From positions 62,001 through 126,000 of the forward strand of contig NZ_JAINFL010000006.1 in the NCBI RefSeq assembly GCF_022458895.1: DNA of 64,000 bases. Reading direction: 5' to 3'. The translations under genes and the position numbers were made by a program. The notes beneath the pieces are model-generated. The model did not search any database, had not been told where the DNA came from, and worked only from the letters and a program-made list of their open reading frames with translations. This document shows positions 42,666 to 52,309 of this stretch, in pieces (the stretch's first letter is position 1; each line of letters begins with the position of its first letter). The stretch comes from Roseihalotalea indica (lineage in GTDB: Bacteria > Bacteroidota > Bacteroidia > Cytophagales > Cyclobacteriaceae).

Positions 42666-45600
42666 TTAAGGGAAGCGAAACCCTACTTCATTTCCTTCTT
42701 TCTTGGGTGGGGTTACTACCTCAATGTCCTGCTCCTCCATCATCTGGTTAAGCTCAGGTAGCCTTTCGTTCAGCAACTTCTGCAAGGCCGCAATCTCCTG
42801 ATCAATCTGCCCCGACACTTCCTCCTTATATTCAATAGATTGCTGGGTAGGGCGGAAATCACCGGCAGACTCATGCGTAGCCAGGTAAGCCAGCCGGTTA
42901 TTAAGCTTTATCCCGAAGTTGAGTGGGTCTTGTTGAGCTTCATTCCGGGTTTCGTGGATGTTATTCTCAATGACGGTCATTTCCTTATCCAGAGCTTTAG
43001 CGGCTTTAATAATAGACTCGGCGTTAGGGTTATCCTTTAGCTTCTCCTCTACATACTTGAGGTCCTTCCGTACATTGCGAATGTCAATCACTGCCTGGTT
43101 GGCCTCCGAAAGCTTATTGCGGACATCCATTAGAAAGTCAAACTGGGCCTGTAAGTCCTCCATAGAACTATTTACCCGAGGGTCTTTCAGTATCTCAAAG
43201 TCTTGTTCGGCACTTTCATCGTTCACCGTTAACCGCACTGAGTAATTACCGGGGACCGCTTTAGGACCATCCGTATCGGCAGAGTACAGGATCATTCCTT
43301 CGAACGCTACGGCATCCGGGTACCGCATATCCCACACAAAGAGGTTAGAACCCTTCTTCGGTTTTAATTTGTACTTGGCTTTCTCGGCATTGGTGGCAAA
43401 GGTCTTGATAACGTCGCCATCCTCTTCCAGAATTTCCAGGCTAACTACATCGCTGCTATCCGGTTTCTCCTGCATGGTGTAATAGATCATTACTCCGCCA
43501 GGATGGTTCTTGCCTTCCAGCAGCAGGTTCGGTGCCCCTCGTCCTTCCTGGGCCATACGATAACTAGGCTTGGGCTCGAACAAATGGAAGCCGGATTGCG
43601 CTACCTCATCATTAAGCTGATGAAGAGGTGTGAGGTCATCAATGATCCAGAAACTTCGGCCCTGGGTGGCTACAATCAGGTTATTATCCCGCACCTGTAG
43701 ATCCGTAATGGAAACCATCGGAAGGTTCAATTGAAAAGGAGTCCAGGAGGTGCCATCATCAAAAGAGATATACATGCCGTATTCGGTACCGGCATACAGC
43801 AAACCTTCCCGCTTAGGATCGGCTCGGACTACCCGGGTAAAATGCAGATCATCTATTCCATTGGTAATGGTGGTCCAGCTTTTTCCGTAGTCGGTTGTCT
43901 TGTACAGGTAAGGATGGAAGTCGCCACTTTTGTACATTGTTCCCGCCACGTAGGCGCCACCCCGAATGGTTGGGTGCATATCAATGGAATTCCACATCAG
44001 CATTTCGGGGGCATCGGGCGGCGTAACGTTCTCCCAGTTTTCACCTCCGTCGCGGGTGAGGTAGATCATGCCGTCGTCGGAGCCGGTCCATAATTCACCT
44101 TCCTGGTAGGGACTTTCGTTGGCCGTCAGGATGTTGGCGTAGAACTCTACCCCGGTATTATCCTGAGTGATAGGCCCACCGGAAGACTTTAACGTTTCTG
44201 GCTTTGCCCGGGTCAGATCGGGGCTGATAGTTTCCCAGCTTTCCCCTTCGGTAGTGCTGACATGCACCTGGTTAGAGAAAGCATAGAGTTTGTTCGGATC
44301 ATGGTGCGAGAAGAAGGTAGGGAAGTTCCAGTTGAATCGGTACTTCATTACTTCCACCCCAGAACCAGCCGGGTTGAGCGGCCATACATTTATTGAGCGA
44401 CGCTGATTGTTTTCATGGTTAAAGCGGTATAGATATCCTTTATAATTGCCACCGTAGATGATGTCATTATCTTCCGGGTCAATAGCATGGTAAGCACTTT
44501 CGCCCCCGGCCGTAACATCCCAATCATCTTCAGTAATAGCATTACCATCGGAGCGATGGAGAATTCGGAGGGAGGTATTATCCTGCTGGGCACCGTAGAT
44601 GCGGTAGGGGAAGTGGTCGTCGGTGGCAATCCGGTAAAATTGAGCTGTAGGTTGGTTGTAATAGGTAGACCAGCTATCTCCTCCGTCGGTAGAGACCTGC
44701 GCACCACCGTCATCTACAATAACCATCCGCTGATTGTCATACGGGTCAATCCACAGGTCGTGGTGGTCGCCGTGGGGGGCACGGTGGAGGGTGAATGTTT
44801 TGCCGCCATCGGTTGATTTGGCGTAGGATACATTCATCACGTATACCTTATTTTCATCCTGAGAATCAGCAATGATGCGGGTATAGTACCAGGCTCGTGA
44901 ACGTAACGCCCGGTCTTCATTAATCTTTTCCCAGGTTTTTCCGGCATCGTCGGAGCGAAAGACGCCGCCATCTTTGGCTTCAATCAAGGCCCACACCCGC
45001 TTGGAGTTAACCGGTGATACGGTGACACCGATAATTCCCCGGGGCTCTTTCGGCATATTGGGGAGTTCGGTCAGTTTCTCCCAGGTTTCGCCGGAGTCCG
45101 TACTTTTCCACAGGTCAGAGCCCGGTCCGCCACTAGAGAGGCTGTAGGGGGTGCGGCGCACATTCCAGGTACTTGCATAGATAATTCGGGGGTTATTTGG
45201 GTCCAGAATTAAATCAACCGCCCCGGCGTCTTCATTGGCAAAAAGGATTTTATTCCAGGTTTCGCCACCGTCGGTACTTTTGTAAACACCCCGTTCTTCG
45301 CTGGGCTGCCACAAGTCACCCATCGCGGCAACGTACACAATATCCGGGTTTTCCGGGTGGATGCGGATTCGGCCGATGTGTCGGGTATCTTTCAGCCCGA
45401 TAAACTTCCAGCTATTGCCCGCGTCGGTAGATTTCCAGACACCGAAGCCGGAAGATACGTTACCCCGGATGGTTTTCTCCCCCTGCCCTACATAAATCAC
45501 ATTGGGGTCAGATTCGGCAACGGCTACCGAACCGATGGAGCCGCCAAAATAACCATCGGATATGTTTTTCCAGGTAGTGCTGCCATCTTCGGATTTCCAC

Positions 45601-45854
45601 ACACCTCCGCCCACCGAACCAAAGTAGTAGGTATTACGGTCGCCAGGAATGCCAGTAGCGGTAGCTGAACGTCCACCCCGGAACGGTCCGATCAGGCGGT
45701 ACTGTATCGCATCGTATAAGGACTCATCATAAACGGGGGAGGGTTCAGCATCAGCCTTTTTTTTGGAACGTTGGGCTATAGTATCGACCGGACTCAGTAT
45801 TAGCAGGCCAGCCAGCATTAATAGCAAGGTTAAGGAGGGTAGTATTCGATTCAT
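42666..45854 (-). CDS. Secreted VPS10/sortilin-like Asp-box repeat protein
   Basis: The 1062-aa product has a signal peptide (residues 1-28, ending DTIAQ) and many Asp-box (BNR) repeats of the type WKSTDAGNSW, YKSTDGGETW, FRSDDAGKTW and LTRDGGENW between about residues 60 and 720. This predicts a beta-propeller of the VPS10/sortilin or photosystem-assembly type. A C-terminal part with coiled-coil character (about 905-1040: FLMDVRNKLSEANQAVIDIR) follows. Such proteins are often called glycosyl hydrolases in Cytophagales, but no catalytic residues are evident. They are surface or periplasmic proteins of unknown ligand. No T9SS sorting domain is visible. Confidence 0.88.
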   Translation of the reverse strand: MNRILPSLTLLLMLAGLLILSPVDTIAQRSKKKADAEPSPVYDESLYDAIQYRLIGPFRGGRSATATGIPGDRNTYYFGSVGGGVWKSEDGSTTWKNISDGYFGGSIGSVAVAESDPNVIYVGQGEKTIRGNVSSGFGVWKSTDAGNSWKFIGLKDTRHIGRIRIHPENPDIVYVAAMGDLWQPSEERGVYKSTDGGETWNKILFANEDAGAVDLILDPNNPRIIYASTWNVRRTPYSLSSGGPGSDLWKSTDSGETWEKLTELPNMPKEPRGIIGVTVSPVNSKRVWALIEAKDGGVFRSDDAGKTWEKINEDRALRSRAWYYTRIIADSQDENKVYVMNVSYAKSTDGGKTFTLHRAPHGDHHDLWIDPYDNQRMVIVDDGGAQVSTDGGDSWSTYYNQPTAQFYRIATDDHFPYRIYGAQQDNTSLRILHRSDGNAITEDDWDVTAGGESAYHAIDPEDNDIIYGGNYKGYLYRFNHENNQRRSINVWPLNPAGSGVEVMKYRFNWNFPTFFSHHDPNKLYAFSNQVHVSTTEGESWETISPDLTRAKPETLKSSGGPITQDNTGVEFYANILTANESPYQEGELWTGSDDGMIYLTRDGGENWENVTPPDAPEMLMWNSIDMHPTIRGGAYVAGTMYKSGDFHPYLYKTTDYGKSWTTITNGIDDLHFTRVVRADPKREGLLYAGTEYGMYISFDDGTSWTPFQLNLPMVSITDLQVRDNNLIVATQGRSFWIIDDLTPLHQLNDEVAQSGFHLFEPKPSYRMAQEGRGAPNLLLEGKNHPGGVMIYYTMQEKPDSSDVVSLEILEEDGDVIKTFATNAEKAKYKLKPKKGSNLFVWDMRYPDAVAFEGMILYSADTDGPKAVPGNYSVRLTVNDESAEQDFEILKDPRVNSSMEDLQAQFDFLMDVRNKLSEANQAVIDIRNVRKDLKYVEEKLKDNPNAESIIKAAKALDKEMTVIENNIHETRNEAQQDPLNFGIKLNNRLAYLATHESAGDFRPTQQSIEYKEEVSGQIDQEIAALQKLLNERLPELNQMMEEQDIEVVTPPKKEGNEVGFRFP

Positions 45855-46255
45855 AAAAGGTTGGATTACGTGGTGAAGTAATTTCTAAGATAGTGGCTTC
45901 CTGCAAGTTGTGCAACGATTGAAGTTGGATTGGAACTGGAGAAATGAAAATTTACAAATCCTTTATAAATAGCGTAGAAGTTGCTATTTTTTTTGCCGTA
46001 TTCACGAATCTTCGGTAGGCTTTGTCTGACATACTCAGTGCTAACTAGCCAGAAATGGGTGAATTATGTATTTAAAAGAATTAAATCCACATTTAACGAA
46101 TCATTTGAGGAGTAAACCTCGTTGAAGAAACTGACTAGGCTCATGAGAAGCATAAGCCAATTTGTCAAAGTTGACCTTTCGGGGAAATGTTTTACTTACA
46201 AATTAAATGAAGCTATCAATGGAAAGTACCCCGATTCTATTGAAGCAAACACGTG
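45855..46255. other. Divergent intergenic region
   Basis: These 401 bases lie between the VPS10-like and GNAT genes. They contain TTTG at 45992-45995 and TAGGCTTTG from 46016, a promoter-like pair with one extra base in the -7 element. TTATGTATTTAAAA at 46064-46077 repeats the 8187-8215 element. A 19-codon frame starting at 46066 is too short to call. Confidence 0.45.
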
Positions 46256-46768
46256 ATGCAAGAATCTTCAACGATTAACGTACGACAAGGAGAAAAACAA
46301 GACATTGAATCGGTATTCCAGCTGGTAGAAGAACTGGCGGTTCACCACAAACACGATCCGGATTATATCAGCAATACCCCTGAGCAGATGCTGAATGATG
46401 CTTTCGGCACTAAGCGCTACTTTGATTTTATGGTAGCGGAAGAAGATGGAAAGATTGTAGGGGCAACCATTTACTACTTTATATATTCGACCTGGAAAGG
46501 GAAAAGTTTGTATCTGGAAGACCTGATTATAACTGAATCTCACCGCGGGCGCGGCATAGGCAAGCTGTTTATGCAAGCATTGGCTGAAGAAGCTGTAGCT
46601 CAGGGAGCTCAGAAAATGAAGTGGCAGGTAGCTGATGATAACCACGGTGCCATCCGCTTTTACGAGCGCACCGCCGCTGATCTGGATAGCAACTGGATTA
46701 ATTGTGAGCTTAACCACAGCCAGTTATCTGACATGGTTGAGGCAAACGAGGATTTGGTTACGGCCTAA
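46256..46768 (+). CDS. GNAT family N-acetyltransferase
   Basis: The 170-aa product shows the GNAT fold: an N-terminal INVRQGEKQDIESVFQLVEE strand-helix, FMVAEEDGKIVGATIYYF near residue 60, and the acetyl-CoA loop SHRGRGIGKLFMQALAE near 95. VADDNHGAIRFYER near 125 follows. The substrate is not evident; the WQV..DN..A..FYE pattern is seen in polyamine and amino-acid acetyltransferases. An in-frame GTG at 46253 is directly adjacent; the ATG is preferred. A terminator follows at 46798, so it is monocistronic. Confidence 0.88.
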   Translation: MQESSTINVRQGEKQDIESVFQLVEELAVHHKHDPDYISNTPEQMLNDAFGTKRYFDFMVAEEDGKIVGATIYYFIYSTWKGKSLYLEDLIITESHRGRGIGKLFMQALAEEAVAQGAQKMKWQVADDNHGAIRFYERTAADLDSNWINCELNHSQLSDMVEANEDLVTA

Positions 46769-46797
46769 TAATCCATCCTATATATATTATTTTGACG

Positions 46798-46825
46798 AGC
46801 CATCTGTATTAAGGTGGCTTTTTTT
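46798..46825 (+). terminator. Rho-independent terminator of the GNAT gene
   Basis: AGCCATC at 46798-46804 pairs with GGTGGCT at 46813-46819 (one G-T pair) around an 8-nt loop, followed by seven T. Confidence 0.85.
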
Positions 46826-46848
46826 ATGCAGCACAGTGTGTTGAATAA

Positions 46849-48783
46849 CTAAAAAGTGATCCATTCCCGGCGGTTCTTCTTCATCCAAAGCCTGCCGTGG
46901 GTATCTGCATCAGTTTCGTAGTAAAAGTCGCCCGGCTCACCATTATTACCACCCGCATTATCTATAGGGTCACCTGTGCCGATATAAATGACTGGAGTGC
47001 GGGTAGAAGTGATAGTGGCACCTTGCACTGAACTATCTGATTGTTTAGCCCAATTGCCTAATTCAACCCAGGCACCGCTCTCTTTTCGGTAGACCGTTTG
47101 AGTGCCGGTATGGAAGAAATAGTTGCCATCAATGGCTCCGGTGGGGGTGGTTCCATTTGGAGTGAAGTTACCCGAGTACCAGCCATTGCTTGCGAAGGAC
47201 TGGGGCACCCAGGCAGAACCATTCCACATGAGCACATCATTGGTAGCTGGAGCGGCAGTAGCGATGGACCTGCCTTGCAGACCGGTGACGGTGGTAGTGC
47301 CACTGTTCGCCATGCTGATATCTCCACTTACTGGTTGAGCATTTACCTGGGTACCATCACCAATCAAAAGCTGGCCATTACCTTGATTCGTTAATTGTAA
47401 CTGATCGGCCGCTATTTGTATGCCCCCACCCGCAACCTTGGCTTCAATGCTTCCATCGGCATTTTGGCCTAAGCCATTGCCGGCTACGTCGGCGTTTATC
47501 TTAGCTTTGGTCACTGCGTCATCAGCCACTTTAGCCGTGGTAATGGCGTCATTGAGGATTTTTGCGGTAGTAATAGCATCTAACTTAATAGTCATGGTCC
47601 CGTCAGATGCTAAGGTGATGTCTCCGGAGAAAGTGACGGGTGCTGCCACCCCGGCACCGTTACCAACCAGTACTTGTCCGGAGGGTAATGCTTTTTTCTG
47701 AAAGCTAGAGAGGTCTACATCATGATCAGTACCGGCTTCTTGAATTCTTAAAATATCACCCGTTACCAGGTTCGCTGAGGTGATTGTTTCATTGGTATCA
47801 TCATTATCATTGTCCGCTACCGAGAAGGTTGTTCCAGTTCCTCCGGTAATAGCAAGCGAAACATTATTGGCAGTTTTGGTACTAGAGATATTCTGACTGT
47901 CGCTATTGATGCTGCTGATATCTATACTATTTCCACCACTGATGCCCAGGCTGTTTCCACTTAAGTTAAGTGTCTGGCTATCGGTATTCACTCCGCTGAG
48001 GTTGACGGTGTTGCCGCCTGAAATGGATAAACTACTGCCAGCAATGCTAAGGGATTGATTATCAGTATTGTCGGCAAAAGGAGAGAGGTCTACGGAGTTG
48101 CCATTAGCAATGGATAGGTTATTTCCCCCCAGAGTTAACGTCTGCGCATCAGTGTTATCCTGCAAATCACTCAAGTCTACTGTCTTATCACTACCTGACA
48201 ATCCTAAAATGGTCCCATTCAGGCTTAGATCCTGTAATTCGTTTTCAGAGTCAAGATCGCCAGTATTTACAATTTCGTTCTGGTCAGAAATGCGAATTCC
48301 AACACCAGCGGTATATGGATTCTCGGTGCTGTTTAAATTTCCAATAGCGACATAAGCTCCGTCTTGTTTTCGGTATAAATCTCCCGAGGGCTGATGAATA
48401 TAAAAGTCCTGATCTTCACCCTGGGCATTATCCGGTAAAGTCTCACCGACATACCAAACAGTACCTTGGGTTAAGGAATTAACACTACTGCCTTCCTGCC
48501 AAGCTTGGTTTAACCAATAGTAGAAACTCCCTTCGTCTGTATCAAATATTAGCAGGCCATTGTCTTTGTCAGTAAGCTTATTAATAAAATTGGCAGCTTG
48601 GCGTTGAGCTGATGTTAATCGGGGCACTAAAAAACCCTGATTCTTATCTTTTGCCACTAGTTCTAACACGGCGTTTGGGTTAGGTTGATCAGTTCCCATC
48701 CCCACCACCGTCTGGGTTTGGGCTCTGGTATACACTGGGAACCAGGCCAAAACGAAGAAACACGGATATATCCAACGAAACAT
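46849..48783 (-). CDS. Repetitive fibre-like exported protein
   Basis: The 644-aa product has a signal peptide (residues 1-21, ending YTRAQ). Its start (GTDQPNPNAVLEL, then GFLVPRLTSAQR) is common to Bacteroidota tail-fibre-like cell-surface proteins. Residues about 200-310 hold at least five imperfect repeats of about 20-25 aa, in which LSGNSLGISGGNSIDIS alternates with NTDSQ or DNTDAQ. They are predicted to stack as beta-structures. A Thr/Ala-rich helical section (ITTAKILNDAITTAKVADDA, about 400-420) precedes further beta-regions. No sorting domain or peptidoglycan anchor is visible. A role as a surface adhesin or fibre is inferred. Confidence 0.75.
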   Translation of the reverse strand: MFRWIYPCFFVLAWFPVYTRAQTQTVVGMGTDQPNPNAVLELVAKDKNQGFLVPRLTSAQRQAANFINKLTDKDNGLLIFDTDEGSFYYWLNQAWQEGSSVNSLTQGTVWYVGETLPDNAQGEDQDFYIHQPSGDLYRKQDGAYVAIGNLNSTENPYTAGVGIRISDQNEIVNTGDLDSENELQDLSLNGTILGLSGSDKTVDLSDLQDNTDAQTLTLGGNNLSIANGNSVDLSPFADNTDNQSLSIAGSSLSISGGNTVNLSGVNTDSQTLNLSGNSLGISGGNSIDISSINSDSQNISSTKTANNVSLAITGGTGTTFSVADNDNDDTNETITSANLVTGDILRIQEAGTDHDVDLSSFQKKALPSGQVLVGNGAGVAAPVTFSGDITLASDGTMTIKLDAITTAKILNDAITTAKVADDAVTKAKINADVAGNGLGQNADGSIEAKVAGGGIQIAADQLQLTNQGNGQLLIGDGTQVNAQPVSGDISMANSGTTTVTGLQGRSIATAAPATNDVLMWNGSAWVPQSFASNGWYSGNFTPNGTTPTGAIDGNYFFHTGTQTVYRKESGAWVELGNWAKQSDSSVQGATITSTRTPVIYIGTGDPIDNAGGNNGEPGDFYYETDADTHGRLWMKKNRREWITF

Positions 48784-49068
48784 GTAAAATCAATTTGCCG
48801 GTAAAATATGATTTTAGGGGTTAGGTTACCGGGCTTTATGACGGTCTTTTAGTCATGCGTAAGTTCTTTAGAAAGATAAAAGAGGAGCGTGCACTTAGGA
48901 ATCACTAGGCCGGGTAGTAGGTTTCTAAAAATACCAGGAGGAAGCAAGCTATAACCGGGTTTCTTAGAGCTTTAAAAATGAATATATTGGCTACATAAAG
49001 CTTATTGATGCTTATAATGCCTTTATTAATCAGTGAAATCAAACAAACCATTCGTTAAATCAGCTTTT

Positions 49069-50202
49069 ATGCCAACCAACCCTCGCTTTAAAACCCTTTA
49101 TGTAATTATCTTTTTGTTAATTTTTCAGGCTTCATCCATCTACGCTCAGCAGGGAAAGGATACCGAACATGTTATTCTCATCACGCTGGATGGTTTTCGC
49201 TGGCAGGAGATGTTTACCGGGGCCGATCCCAAATTAATCGCTCACCCGGATTATGTGCATGACTCTACTGAGCTAAAAGACCTTTTCTGGCGGGAGACTG
49301 CCGAAGAACGTAGAGAAACACTCACTCCCTTTTTTACTAACGTAATCGCTCAGGAGGGGCAACTTTATGGTAACCGCCCAGCAGGTTCAGAAGTAAATCT
49401 CACAAACAAGATGTGGTTCTCTTATCCCGGCTACAATGAAATTTTGACCGGCTATGCCGATGACGAGCGTATTGACAGCAATGATAAAAATCCTAATCCT
49501 AACAAGACAGTACTGGAGTTTATTAACAAGCAGGATGGTTTTGAAGGTAAAGTAGCCGCTTTTGCCTCTTGGGATGTATTCCCTTACATCATTAACGAAG
49601 AACGTTCAGGAGTTCCGGTCAATGCAGGATATGATACTGCCGAGGGGCCATCCCTTACCCCCATGGAAGAAGCTATTAATACACTGCAACCCGAAGTGCC
49701 CGGGCATTGGTCTACCGTGCGTATGGATGCTTTCACCCATCATTATGCCCTGGAGTACATGAAAAAAAATCATCCAAGAATGGTGTATATCTCTTACGGT
49801 GAAACCGATGATTTTGCCCACGATGGTCGCTACGATGAATATCTTAAATCAGCTCACCGAACCGATCTATTCATTAAACAATTGTGGGAGTTTGTTCAAT
49901 CGGATGAACAGTATAAAAATAAAACCACTTTCATTATTACTACTGATCATGGTAGAGGAACAGAGCCCTTGGATACATGGCGTAGTCATGGAGATGAAGT
50001 AAGCGATGCCGGTCAGGTGTGGATGGCCGTAATGGGGCCAGATACCCCTTCCTCACAGGAAGTGAGTGTAGAAGGTGAGTATTTTTCTAATCAGATTGCT
50101 CCAACGGTTGCTTCATTTCTCAATCTAACTTATTCTCCAGAGCGCAAAACAGGGCAACCACTTGGTAAAGCCTTTAATGATTCGGTGGCCAAAACGAAGT
50201 GA
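49069..50202 (+). CDS. Exported alkaline-phosphatase-superfamily enzyme
   Basis: The 377-aa product has an N-terminal signal peptide (about residues 1-27, ending SIYAQ) and the metal-binding pattern of type I phosphodiesterases and sulfatase-like enzymes. VILITLDGFRWQEMFTG near residue 34 provides the first metal Asp, and FSYPGYNEILTG near 123 the nucleophile region. YGETDDFAHDGRYDEYL near 243 and TTDHGRGTEP near 300 complete the site. The substrate could be a phosphodiester, a nucleotide or a sulfate; sequence alone does not decide. The ATG at 49069 is preferred to an in-frame GTG at 49033 because it gives a proper signal peptide. Confidence 0.85.
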   Translation: MPTNPRFKTLYVIIFLLIFQASSIYAQQGKDTEHVILITLDGFRWQEMFTGADPKLIAHPDYVHDSTELKDLFWRETAEERRETLTPFFTNVIAQEGQLYGNRPAGSEVNLTNKMWFSYPGYNEILTGYADDERIDSNDKNPNPNKTVLEFINKQDGFEGKVAAFASWDVFPYIINEERSGVPVNAGYDTAEGPSLTPMEEAINTLQPEVPGHWSTVRMDAFTHHYALEYMKKNHPRMVYISYGETDDFAHDGRYDEYLKSAHRTDLFIKQLWEFVQSDEQYKNKTTFIITTDHGRGTEPLDTWRSHGDEVSDAGQVWMAVMGPDTPSSQEVSVEGEYFSNQIAPTVASFLNLTYSPERKTGQPLGKAFNDSVAKTK

Positions 50203-50289
50203 AAATAGGTTTACTGGTAATAGAATTCAGGGCAACGTATGGGCAATTGGCTAAACACTAAAGGTTCTTATATATTAAAGTTGCCCCAA

Positions 50290-50330
50290 ACAAAAATAAA
50301 AAACCCTGTAAGTCATTGACTTACAGGGTT
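50290..50330 (-). terminator. Terminator of the tRNA pair
   Basis: AACCCTGTAAGTCA at 50302-50315 pairs with TGACTTACAGGGTT at 50317-50330. The A-rich bases at 50290-50301 become a T-run on the minus strand, directly downstream of tRNA-Leu. Confidence 0.85.
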
Positions 50331-50336
50331 AGTCTG

Positions 50337-50420
50337 TACCAGGAGCGGGACTTGAACCCGCACTTCCTAATGGAAACAAGATTTTAAGTCTTGCGTGTCT
50401 ACCAATTCCACCATCCCGGC
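50337..50420 (-). tRNA. tRNA-Leu (UAA)
   Basis: The 84-nt class II tRNA starts GCCGGGATGG on the minus strand and has a D-arm GGTGGAATTGGTAGACAC. The anticodon loop CTTAAAA reads UAA. A variable arm and the T-arm GCGGGTTCAAGTCCCGC follow. The acceptor stem pairs fully with two G-T pairs. No CCA is encoded, as is common in this phylum. Confidence 0.95.
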
Positions 50421-50469
50421 AATCAACAAATAAAGCGACTTGGGTGAGTCGCTTCGTTATTATGTTTTG

Positions 50470-50542
50470 AGCGAAAGACGGGGTTCGAACCCGCGACCTC
50501 AACCTTGGCAAGGTTGCGCTCTACCAGCTGAGCTACTTTCGC
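50470..50542 (-). tRNA. tRNA-Gly (GCC)
   Basis: The 73-nt tRNA starts GCGAAAGTAGCTC. The anticodon stem-loop CAACC-TTGCCAA-GGTTG gives GCC. The T-arm GCGGGTTCGAACCCCGT is present, and GCGAAAG pairs with CTTTCGC in the acceptor stem. No CCA is encoded. It is followed by tRNA-Leu 49 nt downstream, so the two are probably one transcript. Confidence 0.95.
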
Positions 50543-50648
50543 TTTTCTAAAATTGGAGTACAAAGTTAATCATCCGATTTTAATAGTCAACACCAAGTTT
50601 TAATTTTTTTTGAAGTTAAGTGATTCTACCCTTCCATCAATTTTTCAG

Positions 50649-50656
50649 TACCTTTG
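50649..50656 (+). promoter_or_regulatory. -7 box of the dcd operon
   Basis: TACCTTTG fits TAnnTTTG exactly and lies 52 nt before the dcd start. A TTTG box at the usual spacing is not seen. Confidence 0.45.
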
Positions 50657-50708
50657 CTCAGCACCATATATTGACTACTAAATACTTTTTGATCAACATC
50701 GCATTTGT

Positions 50709-51251
50709 ATGATTTTATCCGGTAAATCTATTAAGGAGCAGTTAGGGAAAAACATTGTTATTGATCCTTTTCGAGAAGAGCAACTTAATCCTAACAGTTA
50801 TAACCTACGGCTGCACCACGAACTGATGGTCTATGACCGCAACGAACTGGACATGAAACGAGAAAACACCGCCCATAAGGTTACTATTCCTGAGGAAGGG
50901 TTGCTTTTGGAACAGCACAAACTATATCTGGGCCGCACCCTGGAGTTTACCGAAACTCAGCATTATGTGCCTATGTTAGAGGGACGATCTTCCATTGGCC
51001 GACTGGGGTTGTTCGTACACATCACTGCTGGTTTTGGTGATGTGGGCTTTTCTGGTTTCTGGACTCTGGAAATGTTCTGTGTACAGCCTATCCGTATTTA
51101 TACCGGAGTAGAAATTTGCCAGATATTTTACCACGCTATTGAAGGGGATTATCAGGCTTATCGGCAAAGTACCGGTCATGCGGGAGGAAAATATCAGAAC
51201 AATCGTGGCATTCAGCCCAGCATGTTATACAAGGATTTTGAAAAACCCTGA
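50709..51251 (+). CDS. dcd: dCTP deaminase
   Basis: The 180-aa enzyme deaminates dCTP to dUTP. It shows LNPNSYNLRLHHEL near residue 27, LEGRSSIGRLGLFVHITAG near 92 with the nucleotide-binding RSSxGR, and GFSGFWTLEMF near 113, in which E121 is the catalytic Glu. ICQIFYHAIEGD and YQNNRGIQPSML complete the trimer-forming C-terminus. The length is slightly shorter than in E. coli. It forms an operon with the exonuclease gene 24 nt downstream. Confidence 0.94.
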   Translation: MILSGKSIKEQLGKNIVIDPFREEQLNPNSYNLRLHHELMVYDRNELDMKRENTAHKVTIPEEGLLLEQHKLYLGRTLEFTETQHYVPMLEGRSSIGRLGLFVHITAGFGDVGFSGFWTLEMFCVQPIRIYTGVEICQIFYHAIEGDYQAYRQSTGHAGGKYQNNRGIQPSMLYKDFEKP

Positions 51252-51275
51252 CGTTTAAAACTGAACCACATACCT

Positions 51276-52001
51276 ATGGCAACCGACCTATTATCCAGTA
51301 ATATCTTATTTGTTGATATTGAAACCGTTACTGCTGAGGCTTCTTACGACGAGCTTTCCCCGATTGTTCAGAAAGCCTGGGACCGGAAAGCAGAGTTTTT
51401 TCGCGATGCGGATACCAAAAGCAGTGCCGAGTTATTTCAGGAACGAGCTGCGCTCTACGCTGAGTTTGGGAAGATTATCAGTATTACAGTCGGCTATTTT
51501 CATACCCTGGAAGATGAGAAAACCGAGCTTAGAATTAAGTGTATAGCTCACAAGGATGAGGCGGAGGTATTGAAGGAGTTTAAGGAAACCGTAAAACGAT
51601 TTGACCAGAACCGGCTGCGCCTTTGTGCTCATAATGGCCGCGACTTTGACTACCCGTATCTTTGCCGCCGCATGCTAATCCACGGTATTGAGTTGCCCGC
51701 TTCTTTGCATCTGATGAACAAAAAGGCGTGGGAGGTGCCTCATCTGGATACCATGGAGATGTGGAAGTTTGGGGAATACAAGAAATTTGTACCATTAGAC
51801 CTGCTCGCATCTTTATTCAATGTCGATGTAGACCCGGATACACTTCTGGACGCTCGCCAGATACAGCAGATATATTATCAGGAAGAAGACTTGAAAAAAA
51901 TGACCCCATCCTGCTATCAGAATATTCGAGTGCTGGCCCAGGTCTATCTGAGCATGATGTCTCAGCCTCAGGTTCCGGAAGAACTCATTACCACAGTTTA
52001 G
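51276..52001 (+). CDS. PolB-type 3'-5' exonuclease-like protein
   Basis: The 241-aa RNase H-fold protein has the DnaQ/PolB-type exonuclease motifs. ILFVDIETV (Exo I, DxE) is near residue 10, LCAHNGRDFDYPYLCRRM (Exo II, NxxxFD) near 118, and a C-terminal acidic segment (Exo III) beyond 190. There is no polymerase domain. Proofreading or repair activity is likely, though the role is unproven. It follows dcd, a nucleotide-pool enzyme, in the same unit. Confidence 0.88.
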   Translation: MATDLLSSNILFVDIETVTAEASYDELSPIVQKAWDRKAEFFRDADTKSSAELFQERAALYAEFGKIISITVGYFHTLEDEKTELRIKCIAHKDEAEVLKEFKETVKRFDQNRLRLCAHNGRDFDYPYLCRRMLIHGIELPASLHLMNKKAWEVPHLDTMEMWKFGEYKKFVPLDLLASLFNVDVDPDTLLDARQIQQIYYQEEDLKKMTPSCYQNIRVLAQVYLSMMSQPQVPEELITTV

Positions 52002-52309
52002 CAGCGTTTATTTAAATTTGCAGGTAAGCCGAGAGTCTCATACTTGTACTTGTTACTGGAGGCGGTCAGCGGGAGGCCGTACGGAGAGTTTCGCCTCCTG
52101 CAAACGGCTTCCAGGTACGTCATTAAAAGAAAATCAGAATAATATTTAATATCTTAAAAGCTCGTTTTTAGCTAATATGTAACATTTGATTCCTATAACA
52201 GTTACAAAAGAAGATGGTCACATCAGCTCCCTTTCATTTTCATTTCCCTCATTCCCCCTTTTGACCGTCATATTTTTTAATTTACCCTCAAGATTGACTA
52301 ACCAGATAC
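52002..52309. other. Intergenic region before rnr
   Basis: These 308 bases contain a GGAGGCG/CGCCTCC inverted repeat (52058-52064 and 52092-52098) with a 27-nt loop and no T-run. TTTG near 52260 is followed about 19 nt later by TACCC, which is a poor -7 box. No gene is seen. Confidence 0.45.

Noticed and set aside
46066..46125. 19-codon ORF upstream of the GNAT gene
   Set aside because: It is too short and has no supporting evidence; the start lies inside the repeated 14-mer.
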